A stretch of 14,801 nucleotides of DNA, taken from Gemmatimonadota bacterium (GTDB taxonomy: Bacteria > Gemmatimonadota > Gemmatimonadetes > Gemmatimonadales > GWC2-71-9). Position numbers and translations under genes: made by a program. Shown in pieces: positions 6,293 to 13,084 of the stretch (within the stretch, counting starts at the first letter, position 1; each line of letters opens with the position of its first letter). The DNA lies in contig JACZUR010000027.1 in the NCBI GenBank assembly GCA_022573095.1, positions 1 to 14,801 on the forward strand, given 5' to 3'. The notes below the pieces were generated by a model. That model did not search any database. It was not told where the DNA came from and saw only the letters and a program-made list of their open reading frames with translations.

Positions 6293-7160
6293 GCGAAGCA
6301 ACGACATAGGCCTTCCCATCCAGCGCCACTCTGCCAACGCTGCGCTCCGGATCGTGCTCAAACACCAAAATCCATCCCTCGGCCTCGGCTCTGCCCAACA
6401 GATCGCGTTTCGACTCGAGCGTGCGCAGCGGCTCCAAATCGTACCCCATGATCCAGGGGAGCCTCAGGTGGGCAGTAGTGGGGACCAGGTCCCCCAGGAA
6501 ACACGCCGTCTCACCTCCGTCCGAAATAACTACCGACTGGTGATAGGGAACGTGGCCCGGTGTCGGAACGAGGGTGATGCCAGGCCTTATCTCACTCTCG
6601 CCCGATACCGTGTTCCACATTCCGGCCTGTGAAACGGGATCGAAGTTCGACCTGAGGTAGCTGGCGGCCGTCCGCTCGTTCGTTTTCTCCGCAAATTCCA
6701 ACTCGCCCTCCTGTACGACATAGGTAGCGTTTGGGAACGACGGCAACGATTCATTGTCACCCCGCACGGTTACGAGCGTGTTACCTCCCGCATGATCGAA
6801 GTGGAGGTGCGTGTTTATCACTACCGCAACGTCACCTGAGGTGAATCCCAGCTCGGCAAGCGCGTCTTCGAGTCTGGTCGGCCCTACCTTCCCGGTATTC
6901 TCGATCATGTAGATCTCCCCGAACTTTTCGTCATACTTGTTTCCTACGCCCGTGTCGATGAGCACAAGTCCGTCGGGATGTTCCACCAGCAGACAATTGA
7001 GTCCCAGCGAGATTCTATTTTGATCGTCGGCTGGGATTTTCTTCTCCCAGAGCGGTTTCGGCACTACGCCAAACATGGCTCCGCCGTCTAGCCGTTGCGT
7101 GCCCGCGTCGATCACATGACACACTAGTCCACCAACCTTGAACGTCTCGACCAGCGTCAT
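6279..7160 (-). CDS. Metallo-beta-lactamase-fold hydrolase, lactonase-like
   Basis: A 293-residue cytoplasmic MBL-fold enzyme with the metal-binding set intact: HLHFDH at 118-123, GH at 202-203, Asp224 in FLGDLVPT and His269 in FEHDPE, which would hold two metal ions. The N-terminal part (GAMFGVVPKPLWEKK, LGLNCLLVEHPDGLVLIDTG) and the TPGHVPYHQSV segment resemble the broad group that includes quorum-quenching N-acyl-homoserine lactonases, but most of that group have unknown substrates, so I give no gene symbol. There is no signal peptide. Start ATG 7158-7160 overlaps the exonuclease stop as ATGA, indicating translational coupling; it is the last gene of the rex block. Its final codons carry the probable infC promoter. 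Substrate is unknown. Confidence 0.85.
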   Translation of the reverse strand: MTLVETFKVGGLVCHVIDAGTQRLDGGAMFGVVPKPLWEKKIPADDQNRISLGLNCLLVEHPDGLVLIDTGVGNKYDEKFGEIYMIENTGKVGPTRLEDALAELGFTSGDVAVVINTHLHFDHAGGNTLVTVRGDNESLPSFPNATYVVQEGELEFAEKTNERTAASYLRSNFDPVSQAGMWNTVSGESEIRPGITLVPTPGHVPYHQSVVISDGGETACFLGDLVPTTAHLRLPWIMGYDLEPLRTLESKRDLLGRAEAEGWILVFEHDPERSVGRVALDGKAYVVASLDIN

Positions 7161-8044
7161 ATCTCCTCCATCGATCGGGGCATGGCCGACCTCTTTCGCT
7201 TCCTCTTTCCAGCCGAACGACGGAAGCCGACGAGATCCTCAACCGAAGTGGCGCCCCTTTCTTCTGCAAGTTCGATCAGGCGTATGAGCAGCTTCGCAGC
7301 GGCGATGGCGTCACCTCCAGCACGGTGCCGGTGCTCTATCTCAATTCCAAAGTACCGGGCCAGACTATCGAGACTGCGGGACTTGAGACCTGGAATCAGG
7401 TTTCGAGCCAAACGAGCGGTGCAGATTCGGTACCCGTCGAGGCTAACATCTCTAGCACGTCGTATCTCCCGGCTAACGAAACCCCAGTCGAACGACGCGT
7501 TGTGCGCCGTGAAAACTCTGCCGGCCAACTCCCTGGCAACATCGTCTGCGATCTCGTGGAAGGTTGGCTGGGTACTTACATCCGCCTGAGTAATGTTCGT
7601 GATCGATGTTACCCGGGCAGGTATGCTCCGCTGAGGATTTACGAGCGTATCAAGCACGACTTGGTGAGAACGCCCGTTCACCGCTACTATCGCTATCTCG
7701 GTTATTCGATCTCCGTTGCCTGATCGAGAGCCAGTGGTTTCGACATCAACGACCGCGAACGTGCAATCACGAATGGGAGTCGGTCGGGCCGGGGCGAGCA
7801 GCGACCACATGCCGTTGGCAAGTCTGGTAACCCGCGGATCCGAGCCGAGCAAAGCCACCGCGAGCCTGTCAGCGATAATCGATCGAGTGTGCTTGAGTCC
7901 CAGCACGTTCGCTGTGATGATTTCGCTCGTTGTCGGGCAGCCTTCGAGAAGAGAGATAGCTCTGTCAACGAGAGTTCCTGTAGTCCGAAATTCCGCACCT
8001 GCTCCACTCAGAGGCTCTCTCTCCGTAACGGAAGCGTCATGCAT
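7157..8044 (-). CDS. DEDDh 3'-5' exonuclease (DnaQ-like) with N-terminal helical domain
   Basis: A 295-residue member of the DnaQ/epsilon exonuclease superfamily. ExoI is VVDVETTG (Asp100, Glu102), ExoII is HNASFDWGF (Asp186) and ExoIII is HRAGGDA (His240, Asp245), so all four catalytic acids and the His are present. The ExoI variant DVETTG instead of DxETTG is normal. Residues about 20-85 form an extra N-terminal domain (TLVDRAISLLEG...VTRLANGMWSLL) that looks like a winged-helix or HARE-HTH-type module ending in a Gly-x-Trp hairpin. The C-terminus is very basic (KRKRKR, 280-285) and may help hold DNA. It is not fused to a polymerase or to a UvrC-type nuclease. The start ATG 8042-8044 overlaps the end of arcA by 37 bases; no better internal start is seen. 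Repair or proofreading role is inferred from family only. Confidence 0.86.
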   Translation of the reverse strand: MHDASVTEREPLSGAGAEFRTTGTLVDRAISLLEGCPTTSEIITANVLGLKHTRSIIADRLAVALLGSDPRVTRLANGMWSLLAPARPTPIRDCTFAVVDVETTGSRSGNGDRITEIAIVAVNGRSHQVVLDTLVNPQRSIPARVTSITNITQADVSTQPTFHEIADDVARELAGRVFTAHNASFDWGFVSREIRRARDVSLDGYRICTARLARNLIPGLKSRSLDSLARYFGIEIEHRHRAGGDAIAAAKLLIRLIELAEERGATSVEDLVGFRRSAGKRKRKRSAMPRSMEEI

Positions 8045-9240
8045 CGAGGTCCACCCCCACCTCGCACGAGCTCGCTTCCCACAAAGGTGATTATCGCCCT
8101 GGAATCCTCCCGCAGTTCCACCTCGCCCTTCACAAACGCGACGCCGTCTACGATATCGAACCCAACCCGGCTGAACTCTTCCAGCGAAGCATGATTACGG
8201 GCGTAAGCCAGCGCGACTCCCGGCTTCACCGTCATGAGGTTACATGCAGACGCCCACTGCTCCCGTTCTTGCACGGCACGAGTCGCTCCCCCACACCTCA
8301 CCGGCTCGAGCGAGTGACCAACCTCGTCAAGCGCGGCGAAGAAGCTTGGCATCTCACGAACCGCATCTTTCCCCTTGCTCCTCAGCAACACGCGGAGCCG
8401 CTCCGGGCCGATGAAGTGAGGCGGATACACCACGCATAATTCGCGGTCGACCTGGGTGAAAACCATATCCAGGTGTATGGCCTCCATTCTGCGGGGCATC
8501 ACTACGACTACAACATTCTCTATCCGAGTGCGACTGAACACCAGATCACATAACATGTCGAGCGCAGCCGGGCTCGATCGATCGCTAAAACCAACGACCA
8601 ACAGGTCGTCCCTGAGAGGATGTACGTCTCCGCCTTCGAGCGTGTAGTCGAGCCTCCGTTCCTGGGCGCCGTCGTAGATGATGCCAGCGTTCTCGAGTAC
8701 GGGATGAAACTCAAAGATCGACTTGATGAGAATTTCTTCCGTCCATCGGACGTCGTGACGCATCGATCCGATCAGCACGGAGTCGCCAATCACAATCCCG
8801 ACATCTCTGGTGAAGAAGAGATTCGGCAGCGCAGGGAGAGTGTAACCACCCTCATTGAGGGCGGCCGCGATTGGTCCTGGTTCTTCGCCTTTGCCTTCAA
8901 TCAAGAGCGTAACCAGTTCCGCGGGCGGCAGGTCCGTAAGGCTCTTGACTACCGAACCCGAGGGTACCGCCTGCATCGTCTGGGAAATCAGCGCTGCGCG
9001 GGCCTCTTCCTGCTCGAGTACCTCGATCAGCAGATCTCGTACTTCATACACCTCGGAAAATTTTCTTAGGATGTCCACCATAAGGCGGTGCTCACGAGAA
9101 GCGATCTCCAGATCTATGATGTCGTCGTAGAGATAATCTTCCCTGGTGCCAGGGGTAACGGCGATCAACTCGCGGCCGGGCGTGTGAACCAAGACCGACC
9201 TCAGCGGCCCGACCTCGGAATCAACGCGCATCGCGTTCAA
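8008..9240 (-). CDS. arcA: Arginine deiminase
   Basis: Hydrolyses L-arginine to citrulline and ammonia, the first step of the arginine deiminase pathway. The 410-residue length is standard and the active-site elements are in place: FTRD (143-146), LEGGD (201-205, acidic pair), HLDMVFT (His256, Asp258) and the nucleophile Cys400 in GGGGPRCMTLPL near the C-terminus. The N-terminal SEVGPLRSVLVHTPG is typical. Two starts are possible: TTG 9238-9240, overlapping the rex stop as TTGA and about 5 bases after GGAG, or ATG 9229-9231, three codons in. I list the TTG. Second gene of the Rex-controlled block. No ornithine carbamoyltransferase (arcB), carbamate kinase (arcC) or antiporter is nearby, so whether it makes ATP or serves acid tolerance or arginine breakdown is open. 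Confidence 0.92.
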   Translation of the reverse strand: MNAMRVDSEVGPLRSVLVHTPGRELIAVTPGTREDYLYDDIIDLEIASREHRLMVDILRKFSEVYEVRDLLIEVLEQEEARAALISQTMQAVPSGSVVKSLTDLPPAELVTLLIEGKGEEPGPIAAALNEGGYTLPALPNLFFTRDVGIVIGDSVLIGSMRHDVRWTEEILIKSIFEFHPVLENAGIIYDGAQERRLDYTLEGGDVHPLRDDLLVVGFSDRSSPAALDMLCDLVFSRTRIENVVVVVMPRRMEAIHLDMVFTQVDRELCVVYPPHFIGPERLRVLLRSKGKDAVREMPSFFAALDEVGHSLEPVRCGGATRAVQEREQWASACNLMTVKPGVALAYARNHASLEEFSRVGFDIVDGVAFVKGEVELREDSRAIITFVGSELVRGGGGPRCMTLPLRRESL

Positions 9241-9872
9241 CGCCTCTCCGTGGTTCGGTTTCTGAGCGCGTAGCTGAGCGCTTCCAACTCCAGCGCCATA
9301 TTGACGTGCTTGACAGTTATCGAGTCCGGAACGGCGAGCGTGACGTTTGCGAAGTTCAGAAGCGCTCGGACTCCGGCTCCCACCAACCGGTCTGCGATCT
9401 CCTGAGCCGCATCCGCCGGGGTCGCGATGATGGCGATCTCGATCCGAGACTTAGAGAGATCCGCCTCGATCTCCGAGTCTTTGCGTACGATGATAGCATT
9501 CCAACGTTCGCCGACCCGCCGAGGATCACGGTCGTAGATCGCAACGATGTTGAAACCCCGGTCCTTGAACCCGCCGTACTGGGCCAGTGCACCACCCAGC
9601 TTTCCCGCCCCTACCAGCACCACATTGTAAGACTGCTTGAGGCCCAGAATGTCGCGGAGTTGGGCCTTGAGATCGGGCACGTCGTAACCGAGGCCACGCT
9701 TACCGAACGAACCAAAAAAGGAGAGATCCTTCCGAACCTGGGCCGACGTCGTCCCGCCCTTCGCGGCAAGCTCCTCCGAACTGACCGTTTCGCTTCCCAA
9801 ACTCTCGAACTCCTCGAGGAATCGGAGGTACTGGGAAAGGCGGCGAACGGTAGAATCCGCGATCTTTGTCAT
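9237..9872 (-). CDS. rex: Redox-sensing transcriptional repressor Rex
   Basis: Rex binds operators as a dimer when NADH is low and lets go when NADH rises, controlling fermentation and respiration genes. The 211-residue form starts at ATG 9870-9872: MTKIADSTVRRLSQYLRFLEE is the family N-terminus. The winged helix ends with TTSAQVRKDLSFFGSFGKRGLGYDV, the recognition helix and wing, followed by the Rossmann domain VVLVGAGKLGGALA with an acidic residue after the second strand (AIYDRD), and the C-terminal domain-swapping helix. An alternative GTG at 9891-9893 adds seven residues (MKYFTNS) which are merely a translation of the operator palindrome, so I reject it. No Shine-Dalgarno precedes the ATG; with the predicted promoter the mRNA would be almost leaderless. 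First gene of rex-arcA-exonuclease-hydrolase. Confidence 0.94.
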   Translation of the reverse strand: MTKIADSTVRRLSQYLRFLEEFESLGSETVSSEELAAKGGTTSAQVRKDLSFFGSFGKRGLGYDVPDLKAQLRDILGLKQSYNVVLVGAGKLGGALAQYGGFKDRGFNIVAIYDRDPRRVGERWNAIIVRKDSEIEADLSKSRIEIAIIATPADAAQEIADRLVGAGVRALLNFANVTLAVPDSITVKHVNMALELEALSYALRNRTTERR

Positions 9873-9875
9873 AGA

Positions 9876-9897
9876 ATTTGTGAAATATTTCACAAAT
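9876..9897. promoter_or_regulatory. Rex operator (perfect 22-bp inverted repeat)
   Basis: The core reads TTGTGAA-ATAT-TTCACAA, the known Rex consensus (TTGTGAA-N4-TTCACAA), and the symmetry extends to A-T and T-A pairs on both sides for 22 bp without a mismatch. It lies in the 36-base gap between rsmA and rex, between the -35 and the rex ATG, three bases before the start codon. Binding of Rex there would block transcription, giving autoregulation and control of the downstream genes. Confidence 0.9.
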
Positions 9898-9912
9898 CTT
9901 CGAGTCAGTCAA
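9884..9912 (-). promoter_or_regulatory. Candidate rex promoter
   Basis: TTGACT (9907-9912) overlaps the rsmA stop codon; 17 bases later comes AATATT (9884-9889), four of six matches to the -10 consensus and part of the Rex palindrome. Transcription would start around 9876-9878, only a few bases before the rex ATG. The alternative -10 registers (ATATTT, TATTTC) would be 18 or 19 bases away. Position relative to the operator supports it. Confidence 0.5.
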
Positions 9913-10691
9913 CGTGAACACTCCCGGAACAGCCGGACAAATCCCTCGGGCGGAATAGTCTCCGGCCGGTCTTCGGGACGAAATCCAAGGTCATTTAGCA
10001 ACTCGGTGACTTGGTCTCTGTCCCGGCCTTTCATCTCGGACAGAATTCCCAAGATCTGCTTTCGCCGCTTGCTGAAAACGGCGGTCACAAACTCCCTGAA
10101 ACGGCGAATATCCAACCCTTCAGGAATCACGCGCGGCTTCATTCTGATCATGGCGGAGTCGACTTTGGGAGGCGGCTGGAAAGCGCCGGCTTTGACCCGG
10201 AACAGATGCTCAACGACTGCCGCGATCTGCACACCCACGCTGAGGGCACCGTACGTCTTTCCGCCCGGCTGGGCGCAGATCCTAGCGGCCACCTCCTCCT
10301 GCACCAGGAAGGCAACCACGGCAGGAGGGGGCGGCGACAGCGCCTTGTCGATCAGCGGGGTAGTGATGTAGTAGGGGATGTTTCCCGTGACCTTGCGTGT
10401 CGCACGACTGGATTCCGGTGGCCACAGTTCCTCCCAGTCCAACTTCAGCGCATCACCCTCGACAATGGTAATGTTTTGGTTTAGATGAGACCTCTTAAGT
10501 CCTTTAATTAGAATAGGATCGCGTTCAATTGAAATAACCCGGCTGACCCGTTTGGCGAGGCGCCTGGTGAGCGTTCCCCGGCCCGTTCCTATCTCGAGAA
10601 CTGTGTCTTCGGGGTTGGGATCGATGGATTCCGCAATCCGGTCCAGGACTCTCGGATCGGTTAGGAAATGCTGCCCAAGCTTCCGGCCCAA
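9909..10691 (-). CDS. rsmA: 16S rRNA (adenine-1518/1519-N6)-dimethyltransferase
   Basis: RsmA (KsgA) dimethylates two adjacent adenines in the 3' hairpin of 16S rRNA using S-adenosylmethionine, a late 30S assembly check. The 260 residues contain LGQHFLTDP (5-13), the SAM motif VLEIGTGRGTLT (31-42), acidic IERD, GDALKLDW (79-86), catalytic NIPY (104-107) and FQPPPKVDSAMIRM (171-184), followed by the helical C-domain (FSKRRKQILG). Start is TTG 10689-10691, immediately after the TAA of the phosphatase gene with no gap; AAGG precedes it. No other start keeps the LGQHF segment. It ends the partner-switching operon and its stop codon is shared with the rex -35. Confidence 0.95.
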   Translation of the reverse strand: MGRKLGQHFLTDPRVLDRIAESIDPNPEDTVLEIGTGRGTLTRRLAKRVSRVISIERDPILIKGLKRSHLNQNITIVEGDALKLDWEELWPPESSRATRKVTGNIPYYITTPLIDKALSPPPPAVVAFLVQEEVAARICAQPGGKTYGALSVGVQIAAVVEHLFRVKAGAFQPPPKVDSAMIRMKPRVIPEGLDIRRFREFVTAVFSKRRKQILGILSEMKGRDRDQVTELLNDLGFRPEDRPETIPPEGFVRLFRECSR

Positions 10692-12191
10692 TTAGCCTTT
10701 CAGGATAACCAGGGTCTGGTCGTCCGATGCGGCTGCGGCAAACCTAGCTAGCGCACTGAACGTGGTGTCGACTATTCCCATAGCCGAGGAGTCCTCGTCC
10801 ACGGAGGCTTGAATCAGGTCCAGCACGGCGGACTCGCCGAAGGCGTTACCCTTATCATCGGTCGTATCCACGAGACCATCAGAAAAAAGTACTACGCTGT
10901 GCCCTCCCGGCGTCCAGCCGATCTCTTCACTAACGAGGTCGCTCGCGTCCGACAGGCCGAGTGGGGGCGCCGACGCCCCGATCCTGACCGGCTCGATCCC
11001 TTTGCTCACCAGAAAGGCGTGGGGATGCCCAGCGTTTGCGTAGGTCAGGCGCTGGTTCGCTGGATCGACAACCCCGTAAAAGATGGAAAAATACATGTCC
11101 ACGCTGTCCAGTTCGCTCGATACAGACGCCAGTAGTCGCCGTATCGCCTCGTCGGGGCTTGCGGCTCCCTCCCCATGAATGCCCACGGCTGAGAGCACGA
11201 GCGCCATCATGAGTGCTGCGGAAAAGCCGTGCGACGACACATCGCCCATCACCACTCCCATTTTCCCCTCTGGCAGGGCAAAGAACTTGTAGAAGTCACC
11301 GCCCGCTATCTCAGACGGCTCGCTCCTGGCGGCAAATTCATACCCGTCCCCGTGGAGGTATATCTCCGGGAGCAGCTTGTTCTGAAGTTCACGCGCAAGT
11401 TGGAGTTCTTGGTTCAGGCGCTGCCGCGCCAGGTCCCTCTCCACCAGCCGGGCGTTTTGAATCGCTGCGCCAATCTGATTGGCGACAGCAGCCATGAGCC
11501 GCTGCTGACCGACGCGAAAAGAATCAGCTCCCTGCCGATCCGTCAGATTGATCACTCCCACGGGCCGCGGTACCGAATCAGGGCCCGGGTACATAATCGG
11601 AACGCACAGGAAAGCGGACCCCTCATAAGGCTGCAGCCTGACACTGGGGTAAGGGCGGTCCTCGGCTTGATCCGTATCCGGCTCGTATGAAATGATGCGC
11701 CGCTCGCGGAAGGCACGCGCCGCAACCGAGTTCTCATCCGAGATATGAATCGGTTCAAACTCGGCGACGTCAATCCCGGATCCTGCTACAAGCCTAAGCA
11801 GCTGATCAGGTTCATCATAGACCATGATCGATCCGCGTCTCGACCCGACTACGCTACTCACCTCTCTGACTATCGTGTCGCACGCTTCTGCCAGAGACAC
11901 CGTACGACCAAGTGTTTCCGCTATTGAGTAAAGAAGATTTATTTCCTCATATCTCTCAACCAGTTCCCCAGCCAGCAAGATAGATTCTTGTTCGGACTCG
12001 AGCACATTGGATACGAGAGGGGCGAGTCTCTCCGCAGCATTCAGTCCATCCGTCATTTCCAATGTGAACCAGAACTGAGGGAATTTTTCGAGCTGGGAGA
12101 CGAAGATCCGCGGGTCAGTCGACTCGACCTTGCCGTTAGCCACGGAGAGGTGATCGGAGCTGTGTGGTTCGGCAGGTGATATCTGACGCAA
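10692..12191 (-). CDS. GAF domain plus PP2C (SpoIIE/RsbU-type) serine phosphatase
   Basis: A cytoplasmic RsbU-like phosphatase expected to dephosphorylate the STAS antagonist encoded upstream. From the TTG at 12189-12191 it has 499 residues: a poorly conserved N-terminus, a GAF sensor domain (about 90-250; GSRRGSIMVYDE, CVPIMYPG, GVINLTDRQG), a helical linker (LNQELQLARELQNKLLP, 259-275) and the PP2C/SpoIIE domain. Metal ligands are all present: Asp299 in AGGDFYKF, Asp317 in GDVSSHG, Asp438 in FSDGL and Asp491 in DDQT. GGDFYK has Lys where RsbU relatives usually have Asp. No membrane segment. The frame is open and protein-like further upstream to 12308 and could start at CTG 12276-12278, which overlaps the kinase stop as CTGA and gives 528 residues; see findings. 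Signal sensed by GAF unknown. Confidence 0.9.
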   Translation of the reverse strand: MRQISPAEPHSSDHLSVANGKVESTDPRIFVSQLEKFPQFWFTLEMTDGLNAAERLAPLVSNVLESEQESILLAGELVERYEEINLLYSIAETLGRTVSLAEACDTIVREVSSVVGSRRGSIMVYDEPDQLLRLVAGSGIDVAEFEPIHISDENSVAARAFRERRIISYEPDTDQAEDRPYPSVRLQPYEGSAFLCVPIMYPGPDSVPRPVGVINLTDRQGADSFRVGQQRLMAAVANQIGAAIQNARLVERDLARQRLNQELQLARELQNKLLPEIYLHGDGYEFAARSEPSEIAGGDFYKFFALPEGKMGVVMGDVSSHGFSAALMMALVLSAVGIHGEGAASPDEAIRRLLASVSSELDSVDMYFSIFYGVVDPANQRLTYANAGHPHAFLVSKGIEPVRIGASAPPLGLSDASDLVSEEIGWTPGGHSVVLFSDGLVDTTDDKGNAFGESAVLDLIQASVDEDSSAMGIVDTTFSALARFAAAASDDQTLVILKG

Positions 12192-12274
12192 CGAACCCGA
12201 CTCGGTGACCTGCCAGAGCCCGATCGCACACCCCGCCAGCTCGCCGAGAGAATCGAGAACCGCGTGGAGGCGGT

Positions 12275-12742
12275 TCAGCTGTGCCGCAGAACCATCCAGA
12301 TGCAGTTACCCCGGTCGTTGAACCGGACCTCGTCGGCCAGTTGTTGAATGACGAACAGACCCCTTCCGTCGGGAAGCTGGAGTTTGCCAGGTGTCGTGGG
12401 ATCAGGCATCTCTTCGGGATCGAAACCCTCTCCTTCATCTGCCACACTGATGGTGACATTTCCGTCCTCTACGACCGCTTCCACCCGGACCATCTTGGCA
12501 TGATCGAGTTTATTACCGTAGATCATTGCGTTTTGCAGGGCTTCACAGAGAGCGACTTTGAGCTTGAATCGGCTCGACTCGGGAGGCACTCCCGCTTCCA
12601 CGCAGTGGCGGGCAAAGAGTTCAACAGCCTCCTCCAGAAACCCCAGGTCAGAGGGCACGTCTAGTTTGAGTTCTTTCGGCGCGTCAGCAGACGGCTCCCC
12701 CGCCCCTCCGCTAGCAGCGACCTCTAGAGACGAACCGGGCAC
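12275..12742 (-). CDS. RsbW-like anti-sigma factor / serine kinase (HATPase)
   Basis: A 155-residue GHKL-type kinase like RsbW/SpoIIAB, which phosphorylates its STAS partner and binds and blocks an output protein. Visible: N box CEALQNAMIYGN (Glu67, Asn71), G1 box VADEGEGFDPEEM (Asp102-x-Gly-x-Gly) and G2 box LPDGRGLFVIQQLADEV (124-139). The frame is open much further upstream, to 12937, but that part is the STAS gene read out of frame. The chosen start GTG 12740-12742 lies one base after the STAS stop and eight bases after GGAGGG. Residues 1-22 are a low-complexity Ala/Gly/Ser tail, and the domain begins at PKELKLDVPSDL. No sigma factor gene lies beside it, so its target is unknown; it might be an unlinked sigma factor or a non-sigma regulator. 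Confidence 0.9.
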   Translation of the reverse strand: MPGSSLEVAASGGAGEPSADAPKELKLDVPSDLGFLEEAVELFARHCVEAGVPPESSRFKLKVALCEALQNAMIYGNKLDHAKMVRVEAVVEDGNVTISVADEGEGFDPEEMPDPTTPGKLQLPDGRGLFVIQQLADEVRFNDRGNCIWMVLRHS

Positions 12743-12743
12743 T

Positions 12744-13076
12744 CTAGAGACCCTCCACCGCCTGCTCGACCGTGTCGTAGATATCGAGGAGCGTATCGAG
12801 CTTGGTGAGTTCGAACAACGAGCCCAGATCATCGTTGAGTGACGATAGCCGTAAAGCGCCACCGGCCTCACCAACCCGCTTTGAGAGTGATACGAGCAAT
12901 CCGAGACCCGACGAGTCGATGTATCCCGTCTCCCCAAAGTCTACGACGAACTTGGTCGCACCATTGTCAAGTTCGTCCATGACAGCCTGCTTCAACTGCT
13001 GGCGATTGCTGACGATCAGCTGGCCGTCGACCGTAACGATCACAACGCCGTTTTCTTCTCTCGTCGTAAGGCCCAT
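12744..13076 (-). CDS. STAS-domain anti-sigma factor antagonist (RsbV/SpoIIAA-like)
   Basis: A 110-residue single STAS domain, the switch protein of a partner-switching module: unphosphorylated it binds the kinase and frees the kinase's target. The phospho-acceptor motif YIDSSGLGLL is intact, with Ser56 the likely site by analogy with SpoIIAA. The rest fits the fold: VVIVTVDGQLIVSN, FVVDFGETGYID, GGALRLSSLNDDL and LFELTKLDTLLDIY. Start ATG 13074-13076 follows AGGAGG closely, and that site overlaps the TAG of the pta gene; the gap is eight bases. It is followed by the kinase and then the phosphatase, so all three parts of the switch are encoded together in the order antagonist, kinase, phosphatase. 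Confidence 0.93.
   Translation of the reverse strand: MGLTTREENGVVIVTVDGQLIVSNRQQLKQAVMDELDNGATKFVVDFGETGYIDSSGLGLLVSLSKRVGEAGGALRLSSLNDDLGSLFELTKLDTLLDIYDTVEQAVEGL
12751..12756 (-). promoter_or_regulatory. Ribosome binding site setting the kinase start
   Basis: GGAGGG on the coding strand, inside the last codons of the STAS gene, eight bases before GTG 12740-12742. It decides against the longer frame that begins at 12937. Confidence 0.75.
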
Positions 13077-13084
13077 CTTCCCTC

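Noticed and set aside
9873..9893. GTG start for rex at 9891-9893
   Set aside because: The seven extra residues are a translation of the operator palindrome, and family members begin at the following ATG.
9306..9917. Plus-strand frame of 203 codons opposite rex
   Set aside because: It mirrors rex, which has full family motifs and its own operator; no ribosome binding site or motif supports the other strand.
12743..12937. Longer start for the kinase gene, adding 65 residues
   Set aside because: These residues (rich in S/R, no domain) are the STAS gene read in another frame; a GTG with a good GGAGGG site starts directly after the STAS stop.
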